Shown piece after piece: positions 9,482 to 19,368 of a stretch of 64,000 nucleotides of DNA. Source of the DNA: Hydrogenophilales bacterium (GTDB lineage: Bacteria; Pseudomonadota; Gammaproteobacteria; Burkholderiales; Thiobacillaceae); assembly GCA_016703155.1 (NCBI GenBank), contig JADJCP010000002.1, forward strand, positions 496,001-560,000, written 5' to 3'. How positions within the stretch are numbered: the stretch's first letter is position 1; each line of letters starts with the position of its first letter. Both the position numbers and the translations under genes were made by a program. The notes under the pieces were generated by a model that saw only the letters and a program-made list of their open reading frames with translations, made no database searches and was not told the origin of the DNA.

Positions 9482-10214
9482 CGAAGCAGCAAGCGCGCTT
9501 CGCTGCGCACCAGTTTTTCCTTAAGCCTGGCCCGCGTCAGCGACACGGCGTCATACCCCTCGACGTCGGTGAACAGGAACATGCCGCGCATGGGGCTCAC
9601 CCATTGCAGGACGAGCTGTTTCTCTTCTATGGACACGTCGCTAAAGCCTACCTGGCACCCGGCAGCAAAGAATTGATTGTCGCATCCACATCCTGACCTG
9701 GGCTTTCGACCGGCGATACAGACTCCACCAGGTTCCCCGCCGACGGCGCGAAGGTACTCAAGGGTTCAACTTCGCTTGATTCCAGGTGCTCGGATAGCTG
9801 GGCTGGCGCGGTATCCGGGTGTAAGCCAGCGCGCACGATGGCGGCGTGAAGCATGGCCAAATTGGCGAAAAAGATATCACGCTCGGCCTTGTCCAGGCGC
9901 AGGGCCTCGCAGCCATCCTGCAAACGCTCCACCAGCAGGGGCAAGAGTTGCAGCAAGCGCAGCACCTCTTCGAGCCCTTGCTTGGGCGCCAAACTCCAGA
10001 GCATGGCATGCACCGTATCCCAGCCGGCAACCCAGTCCGGGTGTTCCTCGCCACGCGACAGACTGATATCCGCGAGCAGACGAGCCCAACGTTGCAACAG
10101 AAAACCACGCACATCTTCAGGCGCCCGCGAACTGTTCAACAGGGCGGCCAGATCATCGCGAACCCGTGCCAGCACCGCCTCACTACGTTTATTGATCCGC
10201 AGTCGGTTCACCAT
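9478..10214 (-). CDS. DUF1631-like protein, C-terminal part, frameshifted
   Basis: The reading frame from ATG 10214 gives MVNRLRINKRSEAVLARVRDD and a helical region (VHAMLWSLAPKQGLEEVLRLLQLLPLLVERL) like the C-terminal half of DUF1631 proteins. It then hits a stop at about 9648. A different frame, from about 9653, continues as VGFSDVSIEEKQLVLQWVSP, then MRGMFLFTDVEGYDAVSLTR and KEKLVRSEARLLLR, which is the usual PilZ-like DUF1631 ending. One missing base near 9653-9657 would join them. Full DUF1631 proteins are about 700 residues, so this is a short or N-terminally truncated member. Confidence 0.6.
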
Positions 10215-10381
10215 CCACTCACCTTCCAACCGGTTACTCCAACCCCAGGCCGGCAGGTCAGCGTGCCCGAGGGGGTATGAATTCGGGCAAGAGCATGCCA
10301 CATTCAGGATTTTTTTTCCTTTTTATCCAGCGCTTATTCTGTTATCGTCGCGCGCTAATGCAACCGGAGTATCGATCAGGC

Positions 10382-11682
10382 ATGCCCAACTCCAAGCAAG
10401 TATTCGACTTCATCCGCGGCCACAAACGCTGGCTGATCGCCCTCTCGACCCTACCCTTGTTTGGCATGGTTGCGGCATTCGGTACCGCGCCAGACACCTT
10501 GACCAGTGACGTCGCCCAGGAAACCACCGTGGAAGCCATCGCACTTCCGACGCCCGTGGCGTCGGATAGCGGCGCCTTCGATTTCTGGCGCGAGGAGCGC
10601 ATACGCTCCGGCGACAGCCTGCAAAGCCTGCTCACCCGAATGGGTGTCGCCAGCGAGGAAACTCAAGCGCTACTCGCCGAACACGAGCAACTCGGCAAAC
10701 TCGGCAAACTGATTCCCGGACGGAGCGTTCTGGCGCGCGTGACGTCATCCGGACGCCTGATGCTTTTCCGTTATATGGCCGACGAAACCAAGCTGGTCAG
10801 CATCGAACGGATTGCCGGGCGCTTCATGATCGACGCACAAAGCATCCGGCTGGAACCAACCCTGGTCATGCGCTCCGGTATCGTCACCCACTCGCTGTTC
10901 GGCGCCACCGACGATGCCAATGTCCCCGATTCCATTGCCTCGGAAATGGCAGAAGCACTCTCCGGCGAGATCGACTTCCACCGCGACCTGCGCAAAGGCG
11001 ACCGGTTTTCGGTGGTGTACGAGGCCTATATGCACGAAGGCCGACTCATCAAGACCGGACGCCTGATGGCCGCCGAATTCACCAACGAAGGTCGTTTGCT
11101 GCAGGCGCTGAATTTTGTTGATCCGTCCGGCAACGTGGGCTACTACACGCCTGAAGGGCGCAGCCTGAAGCGTGCCTTCCTGAAGTCACCCCCTGCCATT
11201 TTACCCGTATTACCTCGGGTTTCAGCAGTTCGCGATATCACCCGGTCCTGAAGGAATGGCGTGCTCACCGTGGCATCGACTACGGTGCATCGATCGGCAC
11301 CCCGGTGCGCGCCGTCTCCGACGCCACGGTGAAGTTTGTCGGCAAACAACGGGGTTATGGCAACCTGGTGGTCCTTGAGCATGCCAAGCCCTACAGTACG
11401 GCATACGGCCATCTATCGCGCTTCGGCGCCGGAATGCGCAAGGGCGGACGGATCAAGCAGGGCCAGATCATCGGCTATGTCGGCATGACCGGCTTGGCAT
11501 CTGGCCCACACCTGCATTACGAATTCCGCGTCAACAATATGCAACGGAACCCCTTGGCGATGAATCTACCCAGCGCCTACCCTCTGGAAAACCGTTTCAA
11601 ATCGAGATTCGTGGCAGAGAGCGCACCGCTCATGCAGCGCCTCACACTGGTGCGTGGCCACAAACTGACCGCGCTGGACTAA
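10382..11682 (+). CDS. M23 family metallopeptidase, frameshifted
   Basis: An envelope-associated peptidoglycan endopeptidase of the MepM/OapA-M23 type. It has an N-terminal membrane anchor (about residues 19-36), a LysM/OapA-like region (RSGDSLQSLLTRMG), and a C-terminal LytM domain with the zinc ligands HRGIDYGA and HLHYEF. The frame breaks near 11189-11202, between LKRAFLKSP and RITSGFSSSRYHPV. Removing one C from the C5 run (11189-11193) and one T from the T4 run (11199-11202) restores SPLPFTRITSGF. The start is MPNSKQVFDF at 10382, with in-frame alternatives at 10358 and 10277. Confidence 0.82.
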
Positions 11683-11712
11683 GCTTCAGGATTTAGCGGA
11701 AGACGGCAATCG

Positions 11713-12474
11713 CTAAAGACTGCAGAACGTCAGCTCGAACGGTACATCCTGCTCGCAGGTGCGTGGTTTTTGATTCTTATCGACAAGCGTAAAGCGCAAA
11801 TTGACTGCGTACTTGTTGGCGCTCGCCTCAGGGGCGCACGGTAAACCGGCCTCGACGCCGACCCGAAGCATATGGGCGTTACGCCCACCCAGCATCAACT
11901 GGAATATCCCGGCGGTAGCCATCTGATGACTGACATTGCCACCCTCCCGCAACAACGTCAGAACCACCTCGACGGCGGTACGGATCGGCAAGCTCGGCGC
12001 CAACCACTCAAGCAAGTCCTGCCGGCGTTGTTCGGGCGCGGCATTAAGCCAATAGTGATAGCCAGGCAGATCGAAACTGCAAACGCCCCCGGGAATGCCA
12101 GCGCGGCTCTTGATCCCCATTAGCCACTCGTTCTCGCGAATCTCTTGACCCAGCTTTCGGGCCATGGCGAGCAATTCCGAGGATGACGCCGCGACACGCG
12201 CCAGAATTTCCCCAAGTCTTTCATGATCGACGGCAGCATGACTGCGCAACGCATCAAGGCTCACGCGCTGGCGTTCGAGTTCTTGCAGCAACTCGCTTTT
12301 CAATTCGGCGCGCGACATGACATCGATCAATTCGAATATCGCCAGGAGTGCGCCATGATGTGAACGGTGATCGTGCGCCCGGATAAAAAAAAGTGCCTTG
12401 CCGAATAGATCCTCCAAGCGCAACCATGTGCGGATGCGCTCATTGAGCGGGTATTCGTAAACAATCAATGGCAA
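11713..12474 (-). CDS. zapD: cell division protein ZapD
   Basis: A 253-residue ZapD, which cross-links FtsZ filaments and stabilises the Z ring. The start of the protein (IVYEYPLNERIRTWLRLEDLF) and the internal EIRENEWLMGIKSRAGIPGGVCSFDLPGYHYWL are characteristic. The start codon is TTG at 12474, with a possible alternative TTG two codons in; neither has a strong ribosome site. It follows coaE on the same strand, in the usual pilD-coaE-zapD order. Confidence 0.92.
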   Translation of the reverse strand: MPLIVYEYPLNERIRTWLRLEDLFGKALFFIRAHDHRSHHGALLAIFELIDVMSRAELKSELLQELERQRVSLDALRSHAAVDHERLGEILARVAASSSELLAMARKLGQEIRENEWLMGIKSRAGIPGGVCSFDLPGYHYWLNAAPEQRRQDLLEWLAPSLPIRTAVEVVLTLLREGGNVSHQMATAGIFQLMLGGRNAHMLRVGVEAGLPCAPEASANKYAVNLRFTLVDKNQKPRTCEQDVPFELTFCSL

Positions 12475-12547
12475 GGGGCTGGCCTATGGAACGAGGCAAT
12501 GATCGAATCATTGTGCAGCACCGCTGCGGCGCATGCAATGATGTTGA

Positions 12548-13168
12548 CTACGAAAGGGGCCGAAGCGCCGCAAGTTCCAGATAACGCAGATGAAATCTCG
12601 CCACCTGAGCGGCCAAAGCGTTCCTGTCACCCTCGTTTTCAATGACATCGTCGGCAATGTCCAAGCGCATTGCCCGACTGGCTTGGCTGGCCATGATGGC
12701 GCGTATGGCGGCTTCCGAATAGCCGTTGCGCTCCACAACCCGGCGCACCTGCGTCGTTTCGGCACAATCGACCACCAGCACGCGATCGACGATATCGTCA
12801 TATGCACCTGTCGTTTCCGCCAGCAGGGGAACCACCAGCAGTGCATAGGGGCTAATCGAGCGGCTAAGCTGATGCGCAGCTTCGGCGCGGATGAGAGGGT
12901 GCAATATTGCCTCAAGCCGGCGGCGCGCCGATGCATCCTCGAATACCAATGCACGCATCCAAGCCCGGTCCAAGCCTCCACCAAGGGCAACGCTGACCGG
13001 ACCAAAGCCTTCGATGATCTCCGACATCGCGGCGCCATCCGGCGCGGTCAGCACGTGCGCGATACGGTCGGTGTCGATCACGTCCACGCCGTGGTGGGAG
13101 AACAACTCCGCGACAGCACTCTTGCCCGAGCCAATGCCACCGGTGAGGGCGACAGTGAATGGCCGCAT
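12548..13168 (-). CDS. coaE: dephospho-CoA kinase
   Basis: A 206-residue CoaE that performs the last step of coenzyme A synthesis. The P-loop is GGIGSGKS near the N-terminus, followed by VDVIDTDRIAHVL, then the LEAILHPLIRAE motif and VVPLLAE. The ATG at 13168 overlaps the pilD stop by one base (TGATG), so translation is coupled; a GTG one codon earlier is also in frame. Length is normal for the family. Confidence 0.94.
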   Translation of the reverse strand: MRPFTVALTGGIGSGKSAVAELFSHHGVDVIDTDRIAHVLTAPDGAAMSEIIEGFGPVSVALGGGLDRAWMRALVFEDASARRRLEAILHPLIRAEAAHQLSRSISPYALLVVPLLAETTGAYDDIVDRVLVVDCAETTQVRRVVERNGYSEAAIRAIMASQASRAMRLDIADDVIENEGDRNALAAQVARFHLRYLELAALRPLS

Positions 13169-14034
13169 CACGGCTGTAGATAGGTCTGAACGATCACGTT
13201 GCCCCAGAACAGGGCGATCAGACCACCCAACGCCAGATAGGGCCCGAACGGCAGTGGCTTGGCGCGATCATGGCCAGCCAGCGCGATCATGGCGGTACCG
13301 ATCACCGCGCCGACAACGCTCGATGCGAGGATGATCACCGGCAATAACCCCCAGCCCAGCCAGGCACCCAGCGCAGCCAGCAATTTGAAGTCGCCGTAGC
13401 CCATGCCTTCCTTGCCAGTGACCAACTTGAACACATGGTAGACCAGCCAAAGGACCAGATAACCCGCAACGGCGCCGATGACGGCATCTTCCAGCGGAAC
13501 AAAGCCACCAGCAAGGTTCCAGAGCAAGCCCATCCAGAGCAGCGGCAGCGTAATGTTATCCGGAAGGAGTTGCGTGTCGGCATCGATGAAGGCCAGGGCG
13601 ATCAGTGACCACACCAGGAGTAGCGCCGCCAGACCCATGGCGTTAGCCCCGAAATGCCAGACGGTGAAGGCTGACAGTAACGCCGTGAAGCCCTCGACGA
13701 GCGGATAGCGCCCGGAGATTGACGCACCACAGTGATTGCAACACCCGCGCAGCAGAGCGAAGCTCAGCATGGGAATATTCTCAAACCAGCGTATGGCATG
13801 GCCGCAGTGCGGGCAGGCGGACCCTGGCGTGGCCAAGTTGTATGTGGCCTGGGACGCTACCGGCTCATCTCTGAGATGGGCGCATTCCTCTTGCCACTGG
13901 CGCTCCAGCATACGTGGCAGTCGATATACCACGACATTGAGGAAGCTGCCGATCATGGCCCCGACGACGAAGGCAAAGCCGACTTGAATCCAGACTAACG
14001 TCGCGGGCTCGGCCAACAAAGAGAGTGATCGCAT
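13168..14034 (-). CDS. pilD: type IV prepilin peptidase/N-methyltransferase
   Basis: A 288-residue polytopic inner-membrane enzyme that cleaves the leader of type IV prepilins and methylates the new N-terminus. The cytoplasmic zinc region has two CxxC pairs (CPHCGHAIRWFENIPMLS and CNHCGASISGRYPLVE). Catalytic aspartates lie in AFIDADTQLLPD and GMGYGDFKL. I chose ATG 14034 (MRSLSLLAEP), because residues further upstream look non-coding. Order with pilC and pilB is conserved. Confidence 0.93.
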   Translation of the reverse strand: MRSLSLLAEPATLVWIQVGFAFVVGAMIGSFLNVVVYRLPRMLERQWQEECAHLRDEPVASQATYNLATPGSACPHCGHAIRWFENIPMLSFALLRGCCNHCGASISGRYPLVEGFTALLSAFTVWHFGANAMGLAALLLVWSLIALAFIDADTQLLPDNITLPLLWMGLLWNLAGGFVPLEDAVIGAVAGYLVLWLVYHVFKLVTGKEGMGYGDFKLLAALGAWLGWGLLPVIILASSVVGAVIGTAMIALAGHDRAKPLPFGPYLALGGLIALFWGNVIVQTYLQP

Positions 14035-14089
14035 GGCTAGAATTTGGAGTGAAAGCGAGGCGCGGCAAGGACGCGCCCCGTGCCAGACA

Positions 14090-15313
14090 TCAGATGACCG
14101 TACCCATCTTGAAGATCGGCAGATACATGGCAATGACGATGGTACCGATCAAACCGCCCAAGATGACCATGATGATCGGCTCCATCAAGGCAGACAGGTT
14201 GTTCACCGCCTCGTCGACCTCACGCTCGTAGTACTCGGCAACCTTCTCCACCATGCTATCCAGCGAACCGGACTCTTCACCGATGGAGACCATCTGGATC
14301 AGCATGGTCGGAAATACCTTGGCGGACTGCAAGGACGCGGTGAGGCTGGCGCCGGTCGCGACATCCTGCCGAACCTGGCGTGTGGCGGATTCATAAACGT
14401 AATTGCCAGAAGCCCCGGCCACCGACTCAAGGGCATCCACCATGGGCACGCCCGCGGCGAACATTGACGAAAAGGTGCGCGACCAGCGCGCAACGGTAGC
14501 CTTCTCGATGATTTCACCGAAAATCGGAAGCTTCAGGATGAGCACATCAATGCGCGCCTTGAAGGTTGGCGATCGTTTCCAGGCTTGAATAAAGGCATAC
14601 GTGCTTCCACCTATAAGCAGGAATATCACCCACCACCACTCCACGAACAGATCGGAGATATTCATCACCAGACGCGTCAGTCCAGGCAGTTCAGCCCCGC
14701 TACCTGAAAACAAATCTTTGAAGGTAGGAATGACGAAGATCATGATGCCCGCGGTGATCACGGTGGCAATCACCAGAACGATGGTTGGATACATCAGGGC
14801 TGACTTGATTTTGCCCTTGATTTCCAACATTTTTTCTTTATACGTGGCGATCCGATCCAACACTGTGTCGAGGATACCGGCCTGCTCGGCCGCCTCCACC
14901 AGATTGCAGTAGAGCGTGTCGAAGTACTTTGGAAATCGTCTAAAGGCCTGGTGCATGCTGCTGCCGGACTCGATGCTGTTCTTCACCTCGGCCAGAACCT
15001 TTTGCAGGCTGGGGTTGGCGTGGCTGCGAGCGGTGATGTCGAACGACTGTAGCAAGGGCACCCCGGCGCGCATCATGGTGGAGAGTTGCCGGGTGAAGAG
15101 TGCAATATCTTTCTCGGAGATCGGTCGCGCCCGCGCCAACATGCTCTGACGCCGCACCTTGGTGGCGTTGATGCCTTGCCGTCGCAACGATTGGCGGACT
15201 ACCGCCTCGCCGGGGGCGAGCATCTCGCCCTTGATCTTGCGGCCGTTCTTGTCGGTGCCTTCCCAGACGAACGGGTATTCCTTGGCCACTGTCTTGGCTA
15301 CCGCAACCGCCAT
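14090..15313 (-). CDS. pilC: type IV pilus inner-membrane platform protein
   Basis: A 407-residue GspF/PilC platform protein of the type IV pilus assembly machine, with two repeated GspF domains (about 70-195 and 275-397), each leading into membrane helices. Signatures include FTRQLSTMMRAGVPLLQSFDI and ARWSRTFSSMFAAGVPMVDALE, and the end LMEPIIMVILGGLIGTIVIAMYLPIF. A strong AGGAGG ribosome site precedes the ATG. It lies between pilB and pilD on the minus strand. Confidence 0.94.
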   Translation of the reverse strand: MAVAVAKTVAKEYPFVWEGTDKNGRKIKGEMLAPGEAVVRQSLRRQGINATKVRRQSMLARARPISEKDIALFTRQLSTMMRAGVPLLQSFDITARSHANPSLQKVLAEVKNSIESGSSMHQAFRRFPKYFDTLYCNLVEAAEQAGILDTVLDRIATYKEKMLEIKGKIKSALMYPTIVLVIATVITAGIMIFVIPTFKDLFSGSGAELPGLTRLVMNISDLFVEWWWVIFLLIGGSTYAFIQAWKRSPTFKARIDVLILKLPIFGEIIEKATVARWSRTFSSMFAAGVPMVDALESVAGASGNYVYESATRQVRQDVATGASLTASLQSAKVFPTMLIQMVSIGEESGSLDSMVEKVAEYYEREVDEAVNNLSALMEPIIMVILGGLIGTIVIAMYLPIFKMGTVI

Positions 15314-15362
15314 CGCTCTGTCCTCCTGGTTTCTCTGGCATCCGCCATTCTAGGCACAAGCA

Positions 15363-17082
15363 TCATTCGTTGGTCACGGCGAGGACTTCTTCAAGAGAAG
15401 TCATCCCCGCCTTCACCTTCAACAGGCCCGCTTGACGCAAATCCAGCACACCCTCGGCCTTGGCCTGTTTGGCGATATCCCTTGACCCTGCCCCGGTCAG
15501 GATCAGCCGGTTGATCTCGTCGGTCATCGGCATCACCTGGTAGATACCGATACGGCCCTTGTACCCGGTGAACTTGCATACCTCGCAGCCCTTCGCGCCG
15601 TATGGCTGCCAGGAGCCGTCCAGAGTCTTCTCGGCGAAGCCCGCATCCAGCAGGGCTTGGCGCGGAATATCGATGGGCTGCTTGCAACTCGGGCAAAGCC
15701 GGCGTCCGAGGCGTTGCGCCGTGATCAGCAAGACCGACGCGACTACGTTGTAGCTGGGTATGCCCATATTCAGCATGCGCGTCAGCGTCGAAGGGGCATC
15801 GTTGGTATGCAGCGTGGACAACACCATATGGCCCGTCTGCGCGGCCTTGATGGCGATATCTCCGGTTTCCAGGTCGCGGATTTCACCAACCATGACAATA
15901 TCCGGATCCTGGCGCAGGAAAGGCCCGCAGGGCCGTAGCGAAGTCGAGGCCCGCCTTGTCGTTGACGTTGACCTGATTGACACCGGGCAACTGGATTTCG
16001 ACGGGATCCTCGACGGTCGAGATATTGATCCCGGGCTGATTCAGAATATTCAGGCAGGCATACAGCGACACGGTTTTGCCGCTACCGGTAGGCCCGGTCA
16101 CCAGCACCATGCCATAGGGCCGAGCGATGGCATCGCGCAGCAAGGCAAGCTGTTCCGGCTCGTAGCCAAGTGACTCCAGGCCCCGGGTGGCCGTCGTGGA
16201 ATCAAGGATACGCATGACGATCTTCTCGCCATACAAGGTCGGCAAGCTGCTTACCCGGAAATCGATCGCCTTTTTGGCCGAAAGCATCAGCTTCATGCGA
16301 CCGTCCTGAGGCACACGCTTCTCCGAGATGTCCATCTTCGAGATGACCTTGATGCGCGAGGCGATCTTTTCCTTGATGGCGAGGGGTGGCTGGGCCACCT
16401 CATAAAGTATCCCGTCCTGGCGGTAACGGATCCGGTAGAACTTTTCGTAAGGCTCGAAGTGGATGTCCGACGCACCGCCGTTGATGGCATCCATCATGAT
16501 CTTCTGGAGATAGCGTACGACCGGCGCATCGTCGATGTCGACCGTGGAGGTATCCGCAGCCGTCGGTGCGTCTTCGTCGGCAAAGTCAAGATTCAGATCG
16601 TCGGTATCGATGGTCCTGAGGATATCGTCCTGGGTAGGCTGGCCATGCTGTTCGAGAAAGAGGTTGAGCTTGTCGATTGCCACCACGACCGGATCGATCA
16701 CCAGGCCGCTCTGGAATTTGATGTCATCCAGTGCCTGGAGGTTGCTCGGGTCGGAAACCGCCAGATACAGTCGATTGCCGCGCCGCGACAACGGCAGGAC
16801 ACGATGCTTCTGCAACACCTTGACGTCGACCACGCCTTGCGGCAGTAACTGAGGATCGATGCTATCGAGGTCGAAATAGGGCACGCCGAAGGTCATCGAC
16901 GCGAAGGCCGCCAGTTGCTCCGCCTGAAACCTCCGACCGCGCAGCAGATGCTGGAGGAACGGCTCGCCAGCGGACTTGGACTGACTCTGCAGGGTCTCGC
17001 CTTCCTCGGGGCTGAGCATGCCCTGCTGAACCAGCGCCCGACACATCCCGGTCAGGTTAGACGCAACATTCGCAGCCGCCAA
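15363..17082 (-). CDS. pilB: type IV pilus assembly ATPase PilB, frameshifted
   Basis: A GspE/PilB ATPase of about 572 residues that powers pilus extension. It has an N-terminal MshEN domain, Walker A (GPTGSGKTVSL), Asp box, Walker B (DPDIVMVGEIRD), His box and the C-terminal zinc motif (CPSCKQ...CEVCKFTGYKGR). The reading frame breaks in the sequence coding ALRAF/LRQDPD. One surplus base in GGAAAGG (15917-15923) accounts for it. The start is probably TTG 17082, eight bases behind GAGGAG; in-frame sequence up to 17142 does not look like PilB. Confidence 0.9.
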
Positions 17083-17155
17083 GCACGCGCTCCTCGGAAA
17101 ATTAAGATGGAACTGGCCGGATAATGCAATCCACTCCCCCAATTGTCAAAAACCA

Positions 17156-18442
17156 TCACTCCGCAACCCCGCTTGAGCGTGGCACGACCTGGATTCGTAC
17201 CGTCTTTACCACACGCTCCTGCATCTGGACGATTTCCAGGGTACAGCCGGCGAGCTTGATCATCACTCCGGGTTCGGGCATGGTTTCCAGATGCTCCAGG
17301 ATCAGACCGTTCAGCGTGCGTGCCCCGTCCAGCGGGAATTCTAGGCCAAGTTTCCGGTTTAGATTGCGCAGGTTGACCGAACCTTCGACCAGGTACCCAC
17401 CATCCGGCTGCTTGGCCCAGCCACGCCCCGCCAGGGGAATCTTGCCGGTGAATTCGCCGACGATCTCTTCGAGTATGTCCTCGACCGTCACCAGGCCGAT
17501 CAATTCACCATACTCATCGACGACAAGACCCATCGACTGTCGGTTTTCCTGGAAATGCGTCAGTTGTGTCAGCAGTGGAGTGCCCGAGGGAATGAAATAT
17601 GACGCACGCATCCCCGACTGGAAAGCTGCCAGATCGAACTCGGCCTCACGCAACTGAGCCAGTGCGCGCCGAATGTTGACGATGCCGACGACATTGTTCA
17701 ACTCGCCGCGAAAGGCTGGCAGGTGGGCATGCTGACTGGTCGACAAGCGCTGGACGATCTCGTTTTCGTCGTCATCCAGGTCGATCGCTTCAACCTCGCC
17801 GCGTGGCCGCATGGCATCGTCGACCGTCAGGTTTTCCAGGTCGAACAGGTTGAGCAGGATAGAACGGTGATTGCTCGGCAAAAATGATCCCGACTCGGCG
17901 AGCAGGGTCCGCAACTCTTCGACACCCATGCTGTTGCCGGAAGCGCCTTCCGCCGTCGGCAGGCGCAACACGCGCAGCAGAGCCTGCACGAAGAGATTCA
18001 CGAACCAGACGACCGGATTGAACAACTTCAGCAGGGGCACCAAAACATAACTCGCCGCCGGGGCGATGCGCTCTGGATAGGTTGCGCCGATGACTTTCGG
18101 CGTCACCTCGGAAAACACCAATATGAGGAAAGTGACGGTAACCGTGGCCAGACTCAAGGCCAACTCGTTCTCGCCGAACAATCGGAAGGCGACAACGGTC
18201 AGTAGCGACGCCGAAGCGGCATTGATCAGGTTGTTACCCAACAAAACCACGCCAAGCAGCTTGTCCGTCCTGGCCAGCAGCCATTCCGCCAGCTTCGCGC
18301 CGCGATGCCCGGATTTGGCCATATGCTTCAACCGGTAGCGGTTCACCGCCATCATGCTGGTTTCGGCCGCGGAGAAAAACCCCGACAACAGCAACATCAC
18401 GAATAGCACGCCTAGCAGCGCGCCCAAAGGTATCTGGTCCAA
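17156..18442 (-). CDS. HlyC/CorC-type transporter (CNNM/CBS)
   Basis: A 428-residue membrane protein with an N-terminal DUF21/CNNM domain of about four helices (1-175), a tandem CBS pair (about 205-330, ending in GLVVDEYGELIGLVTVEDILEEIVGEF) and a C-terminal CorC_HlyC domain. Such proteins are linked to magnesium or cobalt efflux/homeostasis. The start is a TTG at 18442. It stands between ypjD and pilB on the same strand, an arrangement common in betaproteobacteria. Confidence 0.9.
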   Translation of the reverse strand: MDQIPLGALLGVLFVMLLLSGFFSAAETSMMAVNRYRLKHMAKSGHRGAKLAEWLLARTDKLLGVVLLGNNLINAASASLLTVVAFRLFGENELALSLATVTVTFLILVFSEVTPKVIGATYPERIAPAASYVLVPLLKLFNPVVWFVNLFVQALLRVLRLPTAEGASGNSMGVEELRTLLAESGSFLPSNHRSILLNLFDLENLTVDDAMRPRGEVEAIDLDDDENEIVQRLSTSQHAHLPAFRGELNNVVGIVNIRRALAQLREAEFDLAAFQSGMRASYFIPSGTPLLTQLTHFQENRQSMGLVVDEYGELIGLVTVEDILEEIVGEFTGKIPLAGRGWAKQPDGGYLVEGSVNLRNLNRKLGLEFPLDGARTLNGLILEHLETMPEPGVMIKLAGCTLEIVQMQERVVKTVRIQVVPRSSGVAE

Positions 18443-18496
18443 GCCTAGGAGAGAGTCGACACGGAAGGCCTAGTCTTAGCCGCGCTCATGGCAATG

Positions 18497-19307
18497 TCAA
18501 GCGCGTCCAAGAATGATCTCATGCACGAAGATGACGCCAAAGTAGGACAACAACAACGCCACGAAACCGGCGACGGCCCAGTGGATCGCTTTTCGGCCAC
18601 GCCAGCCGCTCAAGCGACGCCCGAGCAGCAACGCGCAATAGATCAGCCAGGACATCAGGCCAAAGACCGTCATATGATTCCAAGGCAGAGGCTGGCCGAA
18701 TATCGCCTCGGCGAACAGGACGCCGGTAATCAGCGTCAGGGTCAGCAGCAAAAAACCGGCCTCGATCATCCTGAACAAGAGCTTTTCCAGGGTGAGCAGT
18801 GGTGGCAGGTCCGCCACCAGTTTGGGCGGCACCGGACGGTGCAAATGCTTCTCCGCCAACCAGATCAGGACTGCATGCAAGGTCGCGATGGTAAAAAAAC
18901 CATACGCGGTGAAAGCCATCAGCAGATGCACGGCGAACATTGGTTCGGCACTGTGCGCCATCGGGGTCGCCGCCGGTAGCAACGCGTGAAGCAATATCGC
19001 CACGCCGCCGAAAGCGAGCACGAACCCCTGCAGACCCCCAATGGGATAGAACCACGAGGCCATGGCATAAAACAGCACCGTCAGCGCCGCCATTGCGGAT
19101 AACGAGGTTTGCGAAGCCCAGACTGATTCCACCTGTATCCGGGACCAGGCTGGCTTGCAACAAATGGAAATGCAGCAACAATGGCAGTAGTGTCAGCAAG
19201 CGATGCCAAGCCGCCGGCCGGCAGCATACCTTGCCGCCAGGCCAGAAAAGCGCCGCCAGGACGAAATACAGCGCCGCATCGATCAGAAAAAGCAGGAGAT
19301 TGGGCAT
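18497..19307 (-). CDS. ypjD: CcsA/YpjD-type cytochrome c assembly membrane protein, frameshifted
   Basis: A roughly 269-residue inner-membrane protein with eight predicted helices. The first part (MPNLLLFLIDAALYFVLAAL) reads in one frame; after about 19098-19103 the protein continues in another as SAMAALTVLFYAMASWFYPIGG. Removing one base there joins FANLV to SAMAAL. Conserved features are the haem-handling stretches around LHALLPA and PWNHMTVFGLMSWLIY. Divergent ffh starts 60 bases away, the standard ypjD/ffh pairing. Confidence 0.8.
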
Positions 19308-19368
19308 CGGCAAGGGTCGATGTTTTGTTAGACTTTGCGAGTTTAGCCGATTCGATCACAAACAGCGC